From contig CM041292.1 in assembly GCA_023052935.1 (NCBI GenBank), positions 118,540,936-118,604,935 on the forward strand: DNA of 64,000 bases, written 5' to 3'. A program made the position numbers and the translations under genes. The notes below the pieces were generated by a model. That model was not told where the DNA came from and did no database searches. It worked only from the letters and a program-made list of their open reading frames with translations. Positions 35,260 to 46,539 of the stretch are shown here, piece after piece (position 1 is the stretch's first letter; the number at the start of each line of letters is the position of its first letter). Source of the DNA: Piezodorus guildinii. Lineage: Eukaryota; Arthropoda; Insecta; Hemiptera; Pentatomidae.

Positions 35260-35425
35260 TTCTGATAATTTTTTTAAATATTTCCGGACCTCAAAGGCTA
35301 AATATAGACAAGTTTCAGAATTTTTTCCAGCTAAATCGGTCATATCGCCCACTGTGCGGCGTGGGCAACCGGTGCCCCGTACTAGTCTGTCTCATGGTGC
35401 GGGGCGTATAACTGTTATTTGTTTT
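35260..35425. repeat. second piggyBac-like terminus, adjacent
   Basis: 'ggacctcaaaggctaaatat', 'acaagtttcaga' and 'gcccactgtgcgg' align with 35150-35220 of the neighbouring MITE, so a second copy of its right end lies directly beyond it. It continues into 'gcgtgggcaaccggtgcccc' and a short hairpin 'tgccccg...cggggcg', probably the outer end of a related, longer element. There is no matching left end nearby. Confidence 0.6.
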
Positions 35426-36178
35426 CATTTATAAGGGCATTTATATATTAGTTATCTACTGTTATCTATTATTTACAAGGACGAAAATTAAAAAAAAAAA
35501 AAAAAGAAAGTTAATTGGCTTTCGAGTTATGCTTGGTGGCGGAAATCTGAGGTTCGGGTGAAAAAACCACACGAGTTACACAAATTCCAAAATTTAAGTT
35601 ATTTAGGACCATTTACTTATAATATAAATGAAACCCTATCTAGGGTGTGATTAGGTAAAGTTCTACTTTTAGTAAGCCTATTTTAGTGAAAAATTGTCTG
35701 TGATATTTATGACACAAATCAATCTTAAATATCTATTTTCAGGTCTTTATTTGAACTTTTAGCGAGCATGACTTCAACAAAAACCTTATTTGGAGATTTG
35801 ATTATTGGAAATAATGTAAGCTTGAACCATGTATTTCCATTGAAAACGGATTCATCACAAGTTATTGTGTAAAGTAAATTCCATAATTCCAAGCAATTAC
35901 TTAATTCAGGGGATGTTATAATCTTGATTTTACTTTTAGAAGCCACTGGTTACTACAAACCCTCCAAACATTCATGATAAGTTCTTCCCAACCTAGATAA
36001 CAAAGTTGCTTCTCTAATAATTTAATAAAGTTTAGACGAAGGACCGCGATAACATTAATAAACATTTCAGAAACTGGAAGGAGAGAGCATTGGCGCACGG
36101 AATAAAGTAAGATAAGGAAGAGGCCTGAATGGCGAAGACAGGAGGTGGAAAGAAATTGAAAAGTGCTCCTGTACGTGA
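35426..36178. other. spacer, no gene seen
   Basis: AT-rich, no supported frame. Confidence 0.45.
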
Positions 36179-36420
36179 GGTGATAAGATCGGGCGCGGAA
36201 CCACGGCCTTATCAGTTGGTATTATCGCCGGCAATAAGGGCCCCAACTTGTTTCTCCTTTGACAGCCGAGATAGTCCTGTTTCCCATCGCCTCCGACTTC
36301 CAGCACTTCTCATTGCGGTCTGTTATCGACGTTATCGTGCGGCATCGACCAGGCATCCTCAGCAGCACTCTTCCAGATACGGATTTTCGTGTACGAACCC
36401 TCAAGAAGTGCTAAGATCAG
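36179..36420. other. CpG-rich patch
   Basis: By eye this stretch is far richer in C+G and in CpG than any neighbour ('gatcgggcgcggaacc', 'atcgacgttatcgtgcggca'). A 112-codon ATG frame (36129-36467) crosses it, starting 'MAKTGGGKKLKSAPVREV', without a family I know; the opposite strand is also partly open, as GC-rich DNA often is. It could be a promoter or first exon of a host gene, a conserved element, or an unrecognised repeat. Confidence 0.35.
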
Positions 36421-38598
36421 AATTAAATCCATCATCCCTCTGTAACTTTTCTTCTATATACGTCTAAATATTTGCACGTTAGTACCTTAACATATATTGG
36501 TCGTTAACAGCTTGGATTGTATAACTGGTTCTCACAAACAAATATGCGGTTGAGTGAGAAGGGCTAGTACTCCTGGATTCTGTCTACAAGTGTGAGCCTA
36601 AGCATAGTTTGGAGTTTTAGAGGTTCGTCATAAGTATTTTTCAAAACTATGTCAAACATGAAGATGTCTATTTATCTGTAAGTCTAAAATTAGGACTTAT
36701 AGTTTGTCGTTGAATATGAACTAAAAAGTTTTCTTGGCTGAGGATGAGACTCTCAGTTAATTTAACAACCAATTTGAAAACAGTTATACTTCAGTAAAAA
36801 GAAAAAAAAATCTGGGGAAACGCTTGTGATCCAGAGAGCAACACCAGGGATTGGCAATGTACAACGCATCAATAAGGTTGTGTATTTCAAATTTATGGAT
36901 CCCGAGGCAGCGAAATCTCCACCCATCAAGCAGAAGAATGCAACATATTTATAAAAAATATGTAGGCAGAAATGGAAAAATAAATCATTTTAAATATCTA
37001 TAGGCTTACCATTACATGTAATCAAATTTGTTGAGCTAATCACGGTTATTTATACATTATTATTTTTTAAATTATTATTCTCGGACAACATTTTGTCAGC
37101 ATAAATTTTCCTAAAGTATCACCAGACATGAAATAAGACTTGATAACAGCCACCGTAATTTAAGTTATATTACATGAAATTTCCTCTTGTTTATTATTCA
37201 AAAACGCTGCAAATTATAACAAAATGGTTTATTATTTCCAAATAACAATATTAGGATATAACTGTTTATATAGCTGTTGATAGGCAATCAAGTAATATGA
37301 AAAGCAATAATTCAAAGGATAATATCATATCACTACCACTTATTTCAATACAAAATATTTCAGCTAATTGTTAACCATTTTCTATGAGTATTTTTTTTCA
37401 TTTTGTGTAAAATTTAATTTTTGGTATTTCTTTATTTATCACGGATTTTTTTGTTCACTCGTTATTCGGATTTTACGCACCTTGAAACGTAAGCTCCCAA
37501 ATTTCGAGCGGGCGTTATTTTTTTTTATTTTTTTTTTCGATTTAAAAAGATTCATTATTAAAAATAAGAATCGAGAAATAAAATATACAACAAAATGTGG
37601 AACTTTAAAAGCTAGTATTTGATTAAGAATGAGGGTAATACATAGTACTCTTATACTTGAGTATACTGGAAGGTAAATATCAATCGATACCCCAATAAGA
37701 GGACTGAAAATATATAAACCAAGTAAAATTTCTAAATCTACTACCATTCAGGCAATAAGTGTTATAGACTTTTGTCTGAAAATTCACAAATAAATTAAAT
37801 TAAAGCACGTGGATAATCACACCTTATATATTACATTTAAACTACACAAAATAAACAAGATGTCACTCCGATAATCATTCTAGTTTATAATTGTAGGGCT
37901 CTTACCATTGCCACAGCTCCAATTTTCAAATTATTTTACAATACGTGTCACATTCATACGTATGTACAATATACGTATAAATATGAGATGTTTTGTTTAT
38001 TTATTTGTTAACTTCATTTATTTGTATTTATTTTATCTACAAATTTTGTTATTGTATACGTTTATTTAGTTTTATTTCATTTTATGTAATTTGACTTTTC
38101 TTTCGTTTATATTGTAAATATTGTATGATGGGATCCTTTAGCATTATTATTGACCATTGTGACAAACTGTAATACATACGAATAAATAAATATATTATAA
38201 CTACAATTTTACAATAGATCTCGTGATCACTGCTGTTCCGACCGCCGTGGTATTTCATCTGAATGTTTTGTGCTGGATAAATATTGAACATGAGGATTCA
38301 GATGAATGGAAATGATCAGAAAATGAAGGCTATTACTAAAAACACGAATTTCATTATGCCGGTAAATAATTTAATTTACAACTTGCTTCCTTAACAAGTC
38401 TTCTTAAAAAGTCTTATTTCACTCATAATGTTATTCTTTATTTTTTTTAATAAAAAGTTTTATAAAAAAAAGTGATCTTGTATTTAAAACGAAGAAAAGG
38501 TGTTGGTATCGTAGGAGACAGGGTAAAAACGGATTAAAATTTTAAATATTAGTTTATTATTTAAATAATAATAGTTGGTAATTGAAGGATAACATATA
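36421..38598. other. spacer, no gene seen
   Basis: AT-rich; open frames near 37.4-37.7 kb are low-complexity Phe/Lys shadows of T and A runs. 37990-38200 resembles the 3' UTR of the Jockey family A element ('tttatgtaatttgac', 'gtaatacatacgaataaata') and may be an isolated LINE tail on the plus strand. Confidence 0.45.
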
Positions 38599-39498
38599 TT
38601 GGGTTGATGCAAAATTAATGCAGGTTTCCTCTATTGCAATATCTTAATTCCAATTGTGTAAACAAAGCTAATCCTAACATTGATCATTATTATACAAAAA
38701 CAAACCTTCTCTAATACCCTCTCTTTCACCATGAATTTGTTTAGTAAAATCGTTTTGTTCAGTGTGTTCAAAGGTCTTGAATCGAAAATGTCAAAGTGCG
38801 ATTTTCGTCAAATTTATTTTTACGAATTTAAATTAGGGCGCAGCGCTGCGCAAACGGCTCGTAATATTAATGAAGTGTGGGGTCAGGGGGCTATTAATGA
38901 GTGCACGGTGCAGCGTTGATTCCAGAAGTTTTGCAGAGGAGATTTCGACCTCGAAGACAAGGAAGGTAGGGGCCGTCATCTTGCTCTGGACAACGACCAG
39001 CTGAGGTCAAAAGTGGAAGAAGACCCAACCAAAACCTCACGAGAAATGGCGGCGGAACTAGGAACTCAAAAATTGCAACGTCTTTGCCCAGCATTGATGA
39101 ATCGAAAGGGGCCGATCCTGCTCCACGATAACGCCAGACCACACGTTGCACAACCAACGCTTCGACGACTGCACGAGTTGGGCTACGAAGTTCTCCAACA
39201 TCCGCCTTATTCACCTGACCTCTCTCCTACAGACTTCCACTTTTTCAGGCATCTGGACAACTTTTTGAGGGAGAAAAATTTTCAAAACCAGGACGACATT
39301 GAAAATTCTTTTCGTGATTTCATTGAGTCCAGGGATTCGGATTTTTTTTTCTGGTGGAATAAGAAAGCTTGTAGAACGTTGGCAAAAGTACATTGATTCA
39401 GATGGAAATTATTTTGATTAAATATATATGGTTAAAGTAAAGATATGGCGTATTTACAATACCTACTAAAAACCTGCATTAATTTTGCATCAACCCAA
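38599..39498 (+). mobile_element. mariner transposon, internally deleted, perfect TIRs
   Basis: 900 bp. The terminal inverted repeats at 38599-38627 and 39470-39498 are 29 bp and identical; they start TTGGGTTGATGC. TA precedes the left end (38597-38598); TT follows the right end, so the expected TA duplication has one change or the end is shifted. Full mariners are about 1.3 kb, so roughly 400 bp are missing, from the middle of the transposase. Perfect TIRs suggest recent mobilisation in trans. Confidence 0.9.
38788..39396 (+). pseudogene. mariner transposase, deletion derivative
   Basis: From ATG 38788: 'KCDFRQIYFYEFKLGRSAAQ' and 'NECTVQR' (N-terminal helix-turn-helix), a TGA at 38917-38919 at the usual Trp of 'VQRWF', then 'FCRGDFDLEDKEGRGR' and 'DPTKTSREMAAELG' (second helix-turn-helix). 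At about 39066 the sequence jumps in frame to 'LQRLCPALMNRKGPILLHDN', skipping the segment with the first catalytic Asp. The other two catalytic Asp are present: 'HDNARPH' and 'YSPDLSPTDFHFF', 34 residues apart, which fits DD34D mariner. The normal stop is at 39394-39396. Inactive because of the deletion and the stop. Confidence 0.9.
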
Positions 39499-39611
39499 TT
39501 GTCCTAGTAACGTATAAGATCCTAACGTAAGCCATGCTAAATCTTACGAATCTGTACAACGAGAAGAGAGTTGGTAATTAGCCAGTTTCAGTAGAGGAAA
39601 GAGCACGTCGA

Positions 39612-39853
39612 TCAAATCTTCATCCTTTTTTTTTTTTCACCCTACCTCGCCTTTGAAGGCTATACGGGGGTTTCTCGGACCAGAGGGTGAGTCCGGGGTA
39701 TAAATGCCGAGATAAAAGTCCCTCCGGTACCGAGGCTTGAACTCGTAATGTTTTGGTTTCCAATTTTTGGTTCTCTGTGGTTGCTAGGCGACGCGCGTCA
39801 ATGTAACGTGCGCTAACCCACTCGGCTACCCCGCCCCGTCAAATCTTCATCCT
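39612..39853 (-). repeat. tRNA-derived SINE, family D, with 15-bp target duplication
   Basis: The body 39627-39838 is flanked by identical 15-bp copies of 'tcaaatcttcatcct' (39612-39626 and 39839-39853). On the minus strand it begins 'gggtagccgagtgggttagc' (box A); box B 'acgagttcaagcctcgg' lies about 80 nt further on, a wider gap than in a normal tRNA. It ends in poly(A) (poly(T) at 39627-39636 on the plus strand). An insertion by a poly(A)-using LINE machinery; recent, since the duplication is perfect. Confidence 0.85.
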
Positions 39854-39944
39854 AAAATCATTTTTAGAAAAACGATGGAAAGTAAATCAGGATGCACATT
39901 TCTTCTATAGACTATAGACACAATGGAGGTATGCTACCCCATCA

Positions 39945-40315
39945 CCAAATCAGAACTGATGTATGGTTTTGAAACATGGACACTCGTCGGTACTCTAGAG
40001 AGAGAAAAATGAAACTCTCGAAAGGAAAGTAGTATGAAATACTTTAACGGACCCAAAAAGGATTATGACCTGGGATAATAGTGACGTTAGAGTAAACCAG
40101 AACTTATGGATGAAACAAATAGGCGATTGCACAGCACATGAAGTCTAAGAGGTTACAATAGGCGTGGCATGTGGTAATAAGCGATCCATCGGATCCTCTC
40201 TTCAAAACGGTGATTGGGTAGCTGTGCTGAGAATGAAATGGGTCGATCGTATAAAGGTGGCAATGGAATGTGCTAATCATGGTGGCTAGAAATCATCAGT
40301 GTGAGCAAAAGCCAA
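39945..40315 (+). pseudogene. RTE-like LINE C-terminal remnant
   Basis: Plus-strand pieces: 'LMYGFETWTLVG' near 39957, 'ETLERKVV' and 'TDPKR' (compare 'FERKVLR.I.GPKR'), then 'GDWVAVLRMKWVDRIKVAME' near 40210-40265. These follow the order of an RTE-like post-RT region. Stops and missing stretches show that it is dead. Confidence 0.55.
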
Positions 40316-41870
40316 ACGAAAAAAAAATGTAGAAAAAACAACATCTTTGTCATAACTAAAGGTTATTGCATAATACACACTAAACCAAACATCCATTGAA
40401 ATATAAAAGGGATGATTATAAACTAAATTAAAATAAATCTTATGTTTTGGATACTGTATCGCTCCTGTTTTTCAGCGGCTGAATCTAAAATTTTGAATCT
40501 CCTTGAACATTCCATGTACTCAATTAAAAAAATATTTAATTGCCTACAAAGGTAATCAGAATCATATAGATAACGTTTGTATATGACTAAAATCCGAATG
40601 AACCAGTCAAAACTTAATAATAAAATTTTAGTAAAATATGGAAGTACAAAAATCAGGGTCGATATGTTGAGAAGATAAAGGAGAAAATAAAAATATTAAG
40701 TACCACAGAGGACTGCTTCGATCGGGAGAGCTAAAGAAAATAATTTTAAACTGGCGATCCCTGATGAGGAAAGAAGGAATCCCATTAGAAGAGGATGGAC
40801 TAAGGAGGGAAAGGAGAGGCAGTCTAAAAGGATGAAGGAGTTTTGAGTGTTCCTAGAAGGTATGTTCTTGAAAAAAAAAAATTCCAAAGGGATATAAAAA
40901 GTATTGTTATGGGAAAGATCTTATTTTATACCTGTGCATTACAGCTTTAGATGTATAAGTATCTGTAAATCATAAAGCATCGTGTAATAATGTTTTGTTT
41001 TAGTATTTCCCTTTTTGAATTATTTGTCACAAGACATAAGCTTAATTTGCGCTAGTAATATTCTCTAGGGTAATTAAATAAAAAGCTATTATCGTTCATA
41101 GTTGCACATTTAGTGGATAAACTCCACCATTCTGTTTCCCCACTCAAATCAGACCTAGATTAATTTATAATTTAGAGAATCTCATTTGTAACGCGTCACA
41201 ATGAAGGGAAGAAAGAGATTATGAGAACAATTTAATGAGAGCGAAGAGTGGGGTTAGCGTAGTAAATGGCAGCGAGTATATTAATGATAGCTGGGCCCTT
41301 TTCAAATATCGAATCTAGATGAATATTAATTTTAATTATGTCCCATTTTATATTCCAACGGGAAAATTGAATAAAATTTCTTTTGTCCTCCTATTTATGG
41401 GTTTCATTTATATTCATTGTATGCTTTATATATAAATGTCATATTCATTAAATATAATCTTTATTTCTGTTTATTATTCCTGAATAACATATGTGATGGA
41501 CTACGAAAAAAAGAGTTATCATTCTTCTTCATCATTAAGTTTCTAGATAAGTAGCATCCAAATATCGTATTAAAGAATCTGTACGTTCCCTATACGCCTT
41601 CCGCAGTAATTTAAAACGACCTTTTCGAGTTTTATGACAGGCCGCTACTTCAATATACGTTATTCTTTTATAACGTAATTCTTTCAAACCGGCGTTAACA
41701 TCAGCCGTTCTGTTTCCATAAAACAGCCAATTAAGTACGTTATGTGTCTATTACAAGGTTATCAATAAAAAGAGAGATATTATGTATATTCATTTGGAAT
41801 CAGTGCACGAAAAAATTCCACTACATTCAATCCTTATATAAGTAAATAATTTCTTTAATTATTGGTGTAC
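40316..41870. other. spacer, no gene seen
   Basis: AT-rich; nothing recognised. 41140-41320 is mildly GC-richer. Confidence 0.5.
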
Positions 41871-42312
41871 AAAAATATTTAATTACATATGGCCTGTAAC
41901 AATATTGATTCATTAAATATTTGTGTTCACAGTATCAAGTAATTAACATGGAATTTAATTATTCTTTTGAAGAAATAAATCTTTTAAAACAACTTACAAA
42001 TTAAATTCCCCATTTAACTTGGAGTATGGAGTCAAAATTGTATGTCCGTATAATTGAAAGAGAGTTCGACGAATGTCAGTTAGGCCGTATTTTCCGAAGA
42101 TAAATTATTATGGCATATTTTACAAAAATAGTACCAAGACTTAAAGTAATAAAAGATTATTTGTAAAAAATTATTTTCATAATTTGTGTAAAAAACATTT
42201 GCATATGGTCCATAACGAGTTTAATAGTTTATATAATCGTGTTCACAGTCGTAAATTATTAACATAGAATTCGATTATTCTTTTGAAGCAATAAATTTTT
42301 TAAACGTACATA
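41871..42312 (+). repeat. diverged direct repeat, two copies ~320 bp apart
   Basis: 'catatggcctgtaacaa', 'tcgtgttcacag'-like and 'attcttttgaagaaataaat' at 41871-41993 recur as 'catatggtccataacga', 'cgtgttcacagtcg' and 'attcttttgaagcaataaat' at 42187-42312. An old local duplication or two copies of a short repeat. Confidence 0.6.
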
Positions 42313-42926
42313 AATTTATTTAAGAAAAGAGAAAAATAAACACCGGACTTTAATTAGTTTTAAAATAAACTGAAGATATATTTCACCGTACGCTCTTTAA
42401 AATAAATAGTCGAAAAGCAATGTATAAAAACATGACAGGGTGTGTTTCAATTTTTCATGCAACGTTTTTTATTTTATTTATATGAATTATTCAAGGTCGA
42501 AAACAAAATTAGTTTTCAAATGGTAATATTTGTCTAATATAGATCTTGCTAATAAATTCAGATAAATGAGCTGATATTCTAGTAAAATATTGGTGAGTAA
42601 GGAATGGTTTATGGCTGACTTGTAGCACTCCTGGTATGTAATTTAAATAAAATAGAAATTTTAATAAAAATGGACCAACTATGTATGTGTGATGTTAAAA
42701 AAAATCTGGAATATGATTCATTTGTTATTTTTTATATAATTTATATTATTATTCGATTATTCAAATCGAATTAAAGGTCTTAGTTGTTATACTCGTCACA
42801 TGGATTTCACTATAAAAAGACGAAGAGAATCAAAACCAATTATTTCCCTTCCTTTCTGAAAGGTGAAACCGGGGTTGAAATATTCTATTTCGGGTTCCTT
42901 ACTTAGTCCCTAAAAAAAAAAAAGGG
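42313..42926. other. spacer, no gene seen
   Basis: AT-rich; an A-run then a G-run at 42912-42928 precede the tandem duplication. Confidence 0.45.
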
Positions 42927-43456
42927 GGAAGTTCAAACATATATTTCAGCAAATTCTACTCCATAAAATTTGTTATTTCTATAATAAAATAAATAAGCTA
43001 TTAATTTATTATTTTAAAAAAAATCAGCTTGAACACATAAATTTTGGTTATAAAATAATAAAAAAGGCTAATAATATTGGAGTACGTAATCTAAATAAAT
43101 ATTGAACATCACTTTTACTAATGAATTCAGCAAAGTAAGCGTGTCTCTTGGAGAAGTTATATAGCTAGTATAAACAGAATATTTACTAGGAATTATTAGG
43201 AAGTTCAAATATATATTTCAGCAAATTCTACTCCATAAAATTTGTTATTTCTATAATAAAATAAATAATCTATTCATTTATAAAAAAAAAATTCAGCTTG
43301 AACACATAAATTTTGGTTATAAAATAATAAAAAAGGCTAATAATATTGGAGTATGTAATCTAAATAAATATTGAACATCACTTTTACTAATGAATTCAGC
43401 AAAGTAAGCGTGTCTCTTGGAGAAGTTACATAGCTCGTATAAACAGAATATTTACT
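42927..43456 (+). repeat. tandem duplication, unit ~272 bp
   Basis: Copy 1 at 42927-43198 and copy 2 at 43199-43456, both from 'ggaagttcaaa' to 'aaacagaatatttact', with only scattered changes. No coding. A recent segmental tandem duplication. Confidence 0.9.
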
Positions 43457-43810
43457 CAACTGGATACACTTAACGCAATTAATACTCCAGCTTTATTCGA
43501 TTTATAAAATTTTAAAATAAATACAAATAACGTTGTACATATATAGTCTATTTATGTAAATAATATGCGGCAGAAAGTATTATAGATAACAATGACACCA
43601 TTATCGGAAAAACTAATTCAATATTTACTAATTGTTTCATGTTTTCTTTATACATAAAAATTTGTATATATATAAAACTGATAAACGATTTAAAAATAAC
43701 AATTACAGAAATCTTTAAAATGTCAATTAGTTGAGTGCCAAATTAGATGAAAATGAGGAACCATATCAATGAAATTATAACCACATTTCCAAAGCTCCCA
43801 ACGCCTCACC
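43457..43810. other. spacer, no gene seen
   Basis: AT-rich. Confidence 0.4.
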
Positions 43811-44497
43811 ATGTTTACAATCATACTTATGTATAAGAAACGGGAAGAAATATATTCCGATTGCTATTTTTGGTTCACGGATGTTACCAAGCCAAATCAA
43901 GAACTTGGGTATGCTATGGTCATAGACTCTATTTGTTGCAAAAATGTTCTACTAAATATTGTACATATCGGAGAATCTATTCGAACTGACAAGCTATGAC
44001 CTTCATAATAAAACACGACTTCAATCATCATTTGATAGTAACACATTCTCTAAGCTCTCAAAGTCAATAGGAACTAGGAAGAAGCTTTAGTGGAAATAAT
44101 TAAGATCCTCGAGTTGGAGTGTTGGAAAAACAATACAATTTTTGTGGGTTCCATCTCACTGGGACATATGGAGAAACGAGGACACTGACTGAGCCGCTAA
44201 TAATGGACTCCCTAATGTATGTGACACGTATTAATAAGACAGCTGCATCGAACTGGCGAAAGTATGCCAAGAAAAGAATATACGTTTCATAGGCCACTGA
44301 GTGGAGGAGAACAAAAAAAAATATATTAAGGAAAATTCAAGAGGCTCCGGAGATGTGGAAGACGGTAGAAAGGAAAAACTGTCTCGAAGAAGCAGTCCTG
44401 GCAGGATAAGAAGCTGATGCAAGAATAAAATACGAAATTGATACCAGGATGGAAATACCTCTCGGTGACAGCGAAACATGCGTTCAGAAATTATATG
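43811..44497 (+). pseudogene. LINE RNase H domain remnant
   Basis: Recognisable blocks in order: 'YFWFTDVTKPNQELGYAMVI' (compare the first RNase H strand, 'IFTDGSK...G.AFV'), a 'DSNTFSKLSK' block near 44030 (compare 'SDSLSALKAL'), 'IQFLWVPSHWDIWRNEDTD' near 44135 (compare 'WIPGHxGIxGNExAD'), and 'CLEEAVLAG' near 44385. The order fits the RNase H and tail of an I-type LINE, like the better preserved one at 46.5-47.4 kb. Many stops; old. A Jockey element is inserted at its right end. Confidence 0.55.
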
Positions 44498-45036
44498 AGT
44501 TAAAATTTTTTTTTTTAATTATATTTTATTGAAATTTACAACTGTATACTACAATACATCAAGTAAATATGCGGATAAAGATATGTACATGAAAAACGTG
44601 AAGAGAAACTGCCCATTGGCAGCACCCTAGTAATCAATGTAAACAAGAAGGTCTCGAGGCCATCTTCTCTTCAGACGCCTCGGTGGGTTATCAGGGATTG
44701 TAGAAGAAGCAAGGATTGAAACTAGTGGATTAGAATGGGAATGGAGTTTGTCATGGAAGGAATGATACCTGGTACGGGCCAAATCGGCTACATATGGAAC
44801 TTGGAGGTTTTTTATGAATGATTTTGTTCGTAACAAAGTAAGGAGCGTTGAGGATTTTACGAAGGATTTTGGATTGTAAGGATTGGATACGGGAAGAATT
44901 GGATGGTTTAGTAGAGCCCCATAGCTCAACTCCGTAGGTCCAGATAGGCCTTATGATTGTCATGTAAATGAGTCTTTTGTAGTTAAGTGAAAGGTTAGAG
45001 CGTCTGTCTAGTAAATGTTGAAGTAGCCAGTTAAAA
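44498..45036 (-). mobile_element. Jockey-type LINE (family B), 5'-truncated
   Basis: Minus strand, poly(T) at its left end, 3' UTR, then the RT tail: 'MTIIRPIWTYGVELWGSTKP' (from 44963), 'IQSLQSKILRKILNAPYFVT', and in the next frame 'YVADLARTRYHSFHDKLHSH' and 'RRLKRRWPRDLL' ending near 44640. 'agttaaaa' occurs at 44498-44505 and 45029-45036, a possible 8-bp target duplication. One frameshift separates the two coding parts. This is the least decayed of the three family B copies here. Confidence 0.75.
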
Positions 45037-45061
45037 AAATAAAATAAAATAAAATTTTTTA

Positions 45062-45180
45062 ATAAATTTTTTTGTCAACTGACATAATAATTTAAATCAC
45101 ATTGAAGATTTTACATTTAAAAAAAAATGTGAAATCTTCAAAGTGATTTAAATTATTATGTCAGTTGACCAAAAATTTAT
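45062..45180. repeat. strong hairpin / palindrome
   Basis: Two arms of about 55 bp (45062-45118 and 45125-45180), over 90% complementary, separated by an A-rich loop of about 6 bp. No coding. It lies between the Jockey copy and the solo PLE end; it may be a tiny MITE or a PLE-linked foldback. Confidence 0.85.
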
Positions 45181-45283
45181 GGTAGTTCATTATTTTTGTT
45201 ACATTGTTAAACGTAACAAAACAAAGATTTTTTATGTAGTTAATGGCCCATTATGAGTAAATGTTTTATATAAATAAATTATG

Positions 45284-45340
45284 TTGAGTGTGTATGGTCG
45301 ACTGTTGAAATGATAAGAATTAGTCAGGAATCAGTCTATT
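45284..45340 (+). repeat. solo PLE terminus
   Basis: 'gagtgtgtatggtcgactgt' and 'agtcaggaatcagtct' align with the left end of the PLE at 1845-1905 but lack the internal 'ataggtgg' segment. No RT coding follows. Confidence 0.65.
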
Positions 45341-46075
45341 TTTTTAATCATTAGTTTAATAATGAATTATGTGATGATATGAAATGTAAAAATATTAGAT
45401 AATGTCCTTCAATGGTTTAATTATCTTCATTACGATTGTTAATGATTTAAAACTGTAAATGTTAGCGGTAGCTCTAATTTAACAAGGGCGCTGAGACATG
45501 ACTCCCATCAGGGCCATCATTGCGCTCTATATTTCATCGCCTTTATTCCTTTTCCCCACCGCCCACCCTCGGTGAATAAAAATGAATAAAAAGAAAAGGT
45601 GGATCCCTCGTTAATCCTAATGGTGCCCGCTACTAATTTCGCTGAAAGAGATCATATATCTCACTGACAGGGTAAACATTAACAACAACAATCTTTACTT
45701 TTATGTCTGCTTTGTTTGGGTCTCCCCTTTGATCAATCCACATCACAACACAAATTGATATTTTGATGAGGCGAGGAAAACTTCATCATTAATTAATATA
45801 AACACCCATATCTTTTTCAAGAAACAAATCTTTCTTCCCAATAAATTATCTTTAAGGATTAACTAGGATATTTTTCTCAGAAAAATTCCTAAAATAATCA
45901 TTCATTAATTTTACTTATATACCCATATGTATGCTACCGTAAAATACCTAAATCAGGAGTTGTCTACTTTCACTGGTAAATGTCAACACATATGTTGCTA
46001 AAATATAGAATATTTCATTACATTGCTGTGTTTGTCGACAGCCACTGATATGTTCTGGTGGAGAACGAAAATAGA
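45341..46075. other. spacer, no gene seen
   Basis: 45480-45790 is less AT-rich and not recognisably repetitive; no frame supported. Confidence 0.45.
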
Positions 46076-46392
46076 AGAACCGAGGTGGTTGGTTGGTTGT
46101 TATATTTTATTGGCACAAAACATCTCGGTCATCAGTGCCAGACACTCATTTTTAGAAACTTATTTAAGGTTAAATAATGAACAATTGTTTTACTAAAAAA
46201 CTAATAACAACAAATAGTTGAAAACAATTAACTAATAAGAATAATCAAATAAGAATAAATAAGAATGATCACTAGTAAGAAAAAATGTAACAGCATTAGC
46301 AAAAGATAAATATTGTTATTTATCAGGTAACAATATATATCAGGTTAAATTACAAAAAAAAAAAAATAAATAAATAAATAAATAAAAAAAAA

Positions 46393-46395
<3 letters not shown>

Positions 46396-46448
<53 letters not shown>
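46396..46448. repeat. (TA)n microsatellite
   Basis: About 50 bp of TA inside the 3' UTR of the I-clade LINE, next to an (AAAT)n-like stretch. Confidence 0.9.
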
Positions 46449-46539
46449 GTATGTAGATAAATAAAGTTAAAAATTAATTAATTAATTTAGAAAATAAAAT
46501 AATAATTTTAAAAATAATAATAATAGTAAAATACAATTT

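Noticed and set aside
37368..37747. Overlapping frames on both strands
   Set aside because: Homopolymer-driven Phe/Lys content; typical shadow frames.
42927..43456. Considered as a retroelement with direct LTRs
   Set aside because: The units abut directly with no internal region and no TG..CA ends, so a tandem duplication explains it.
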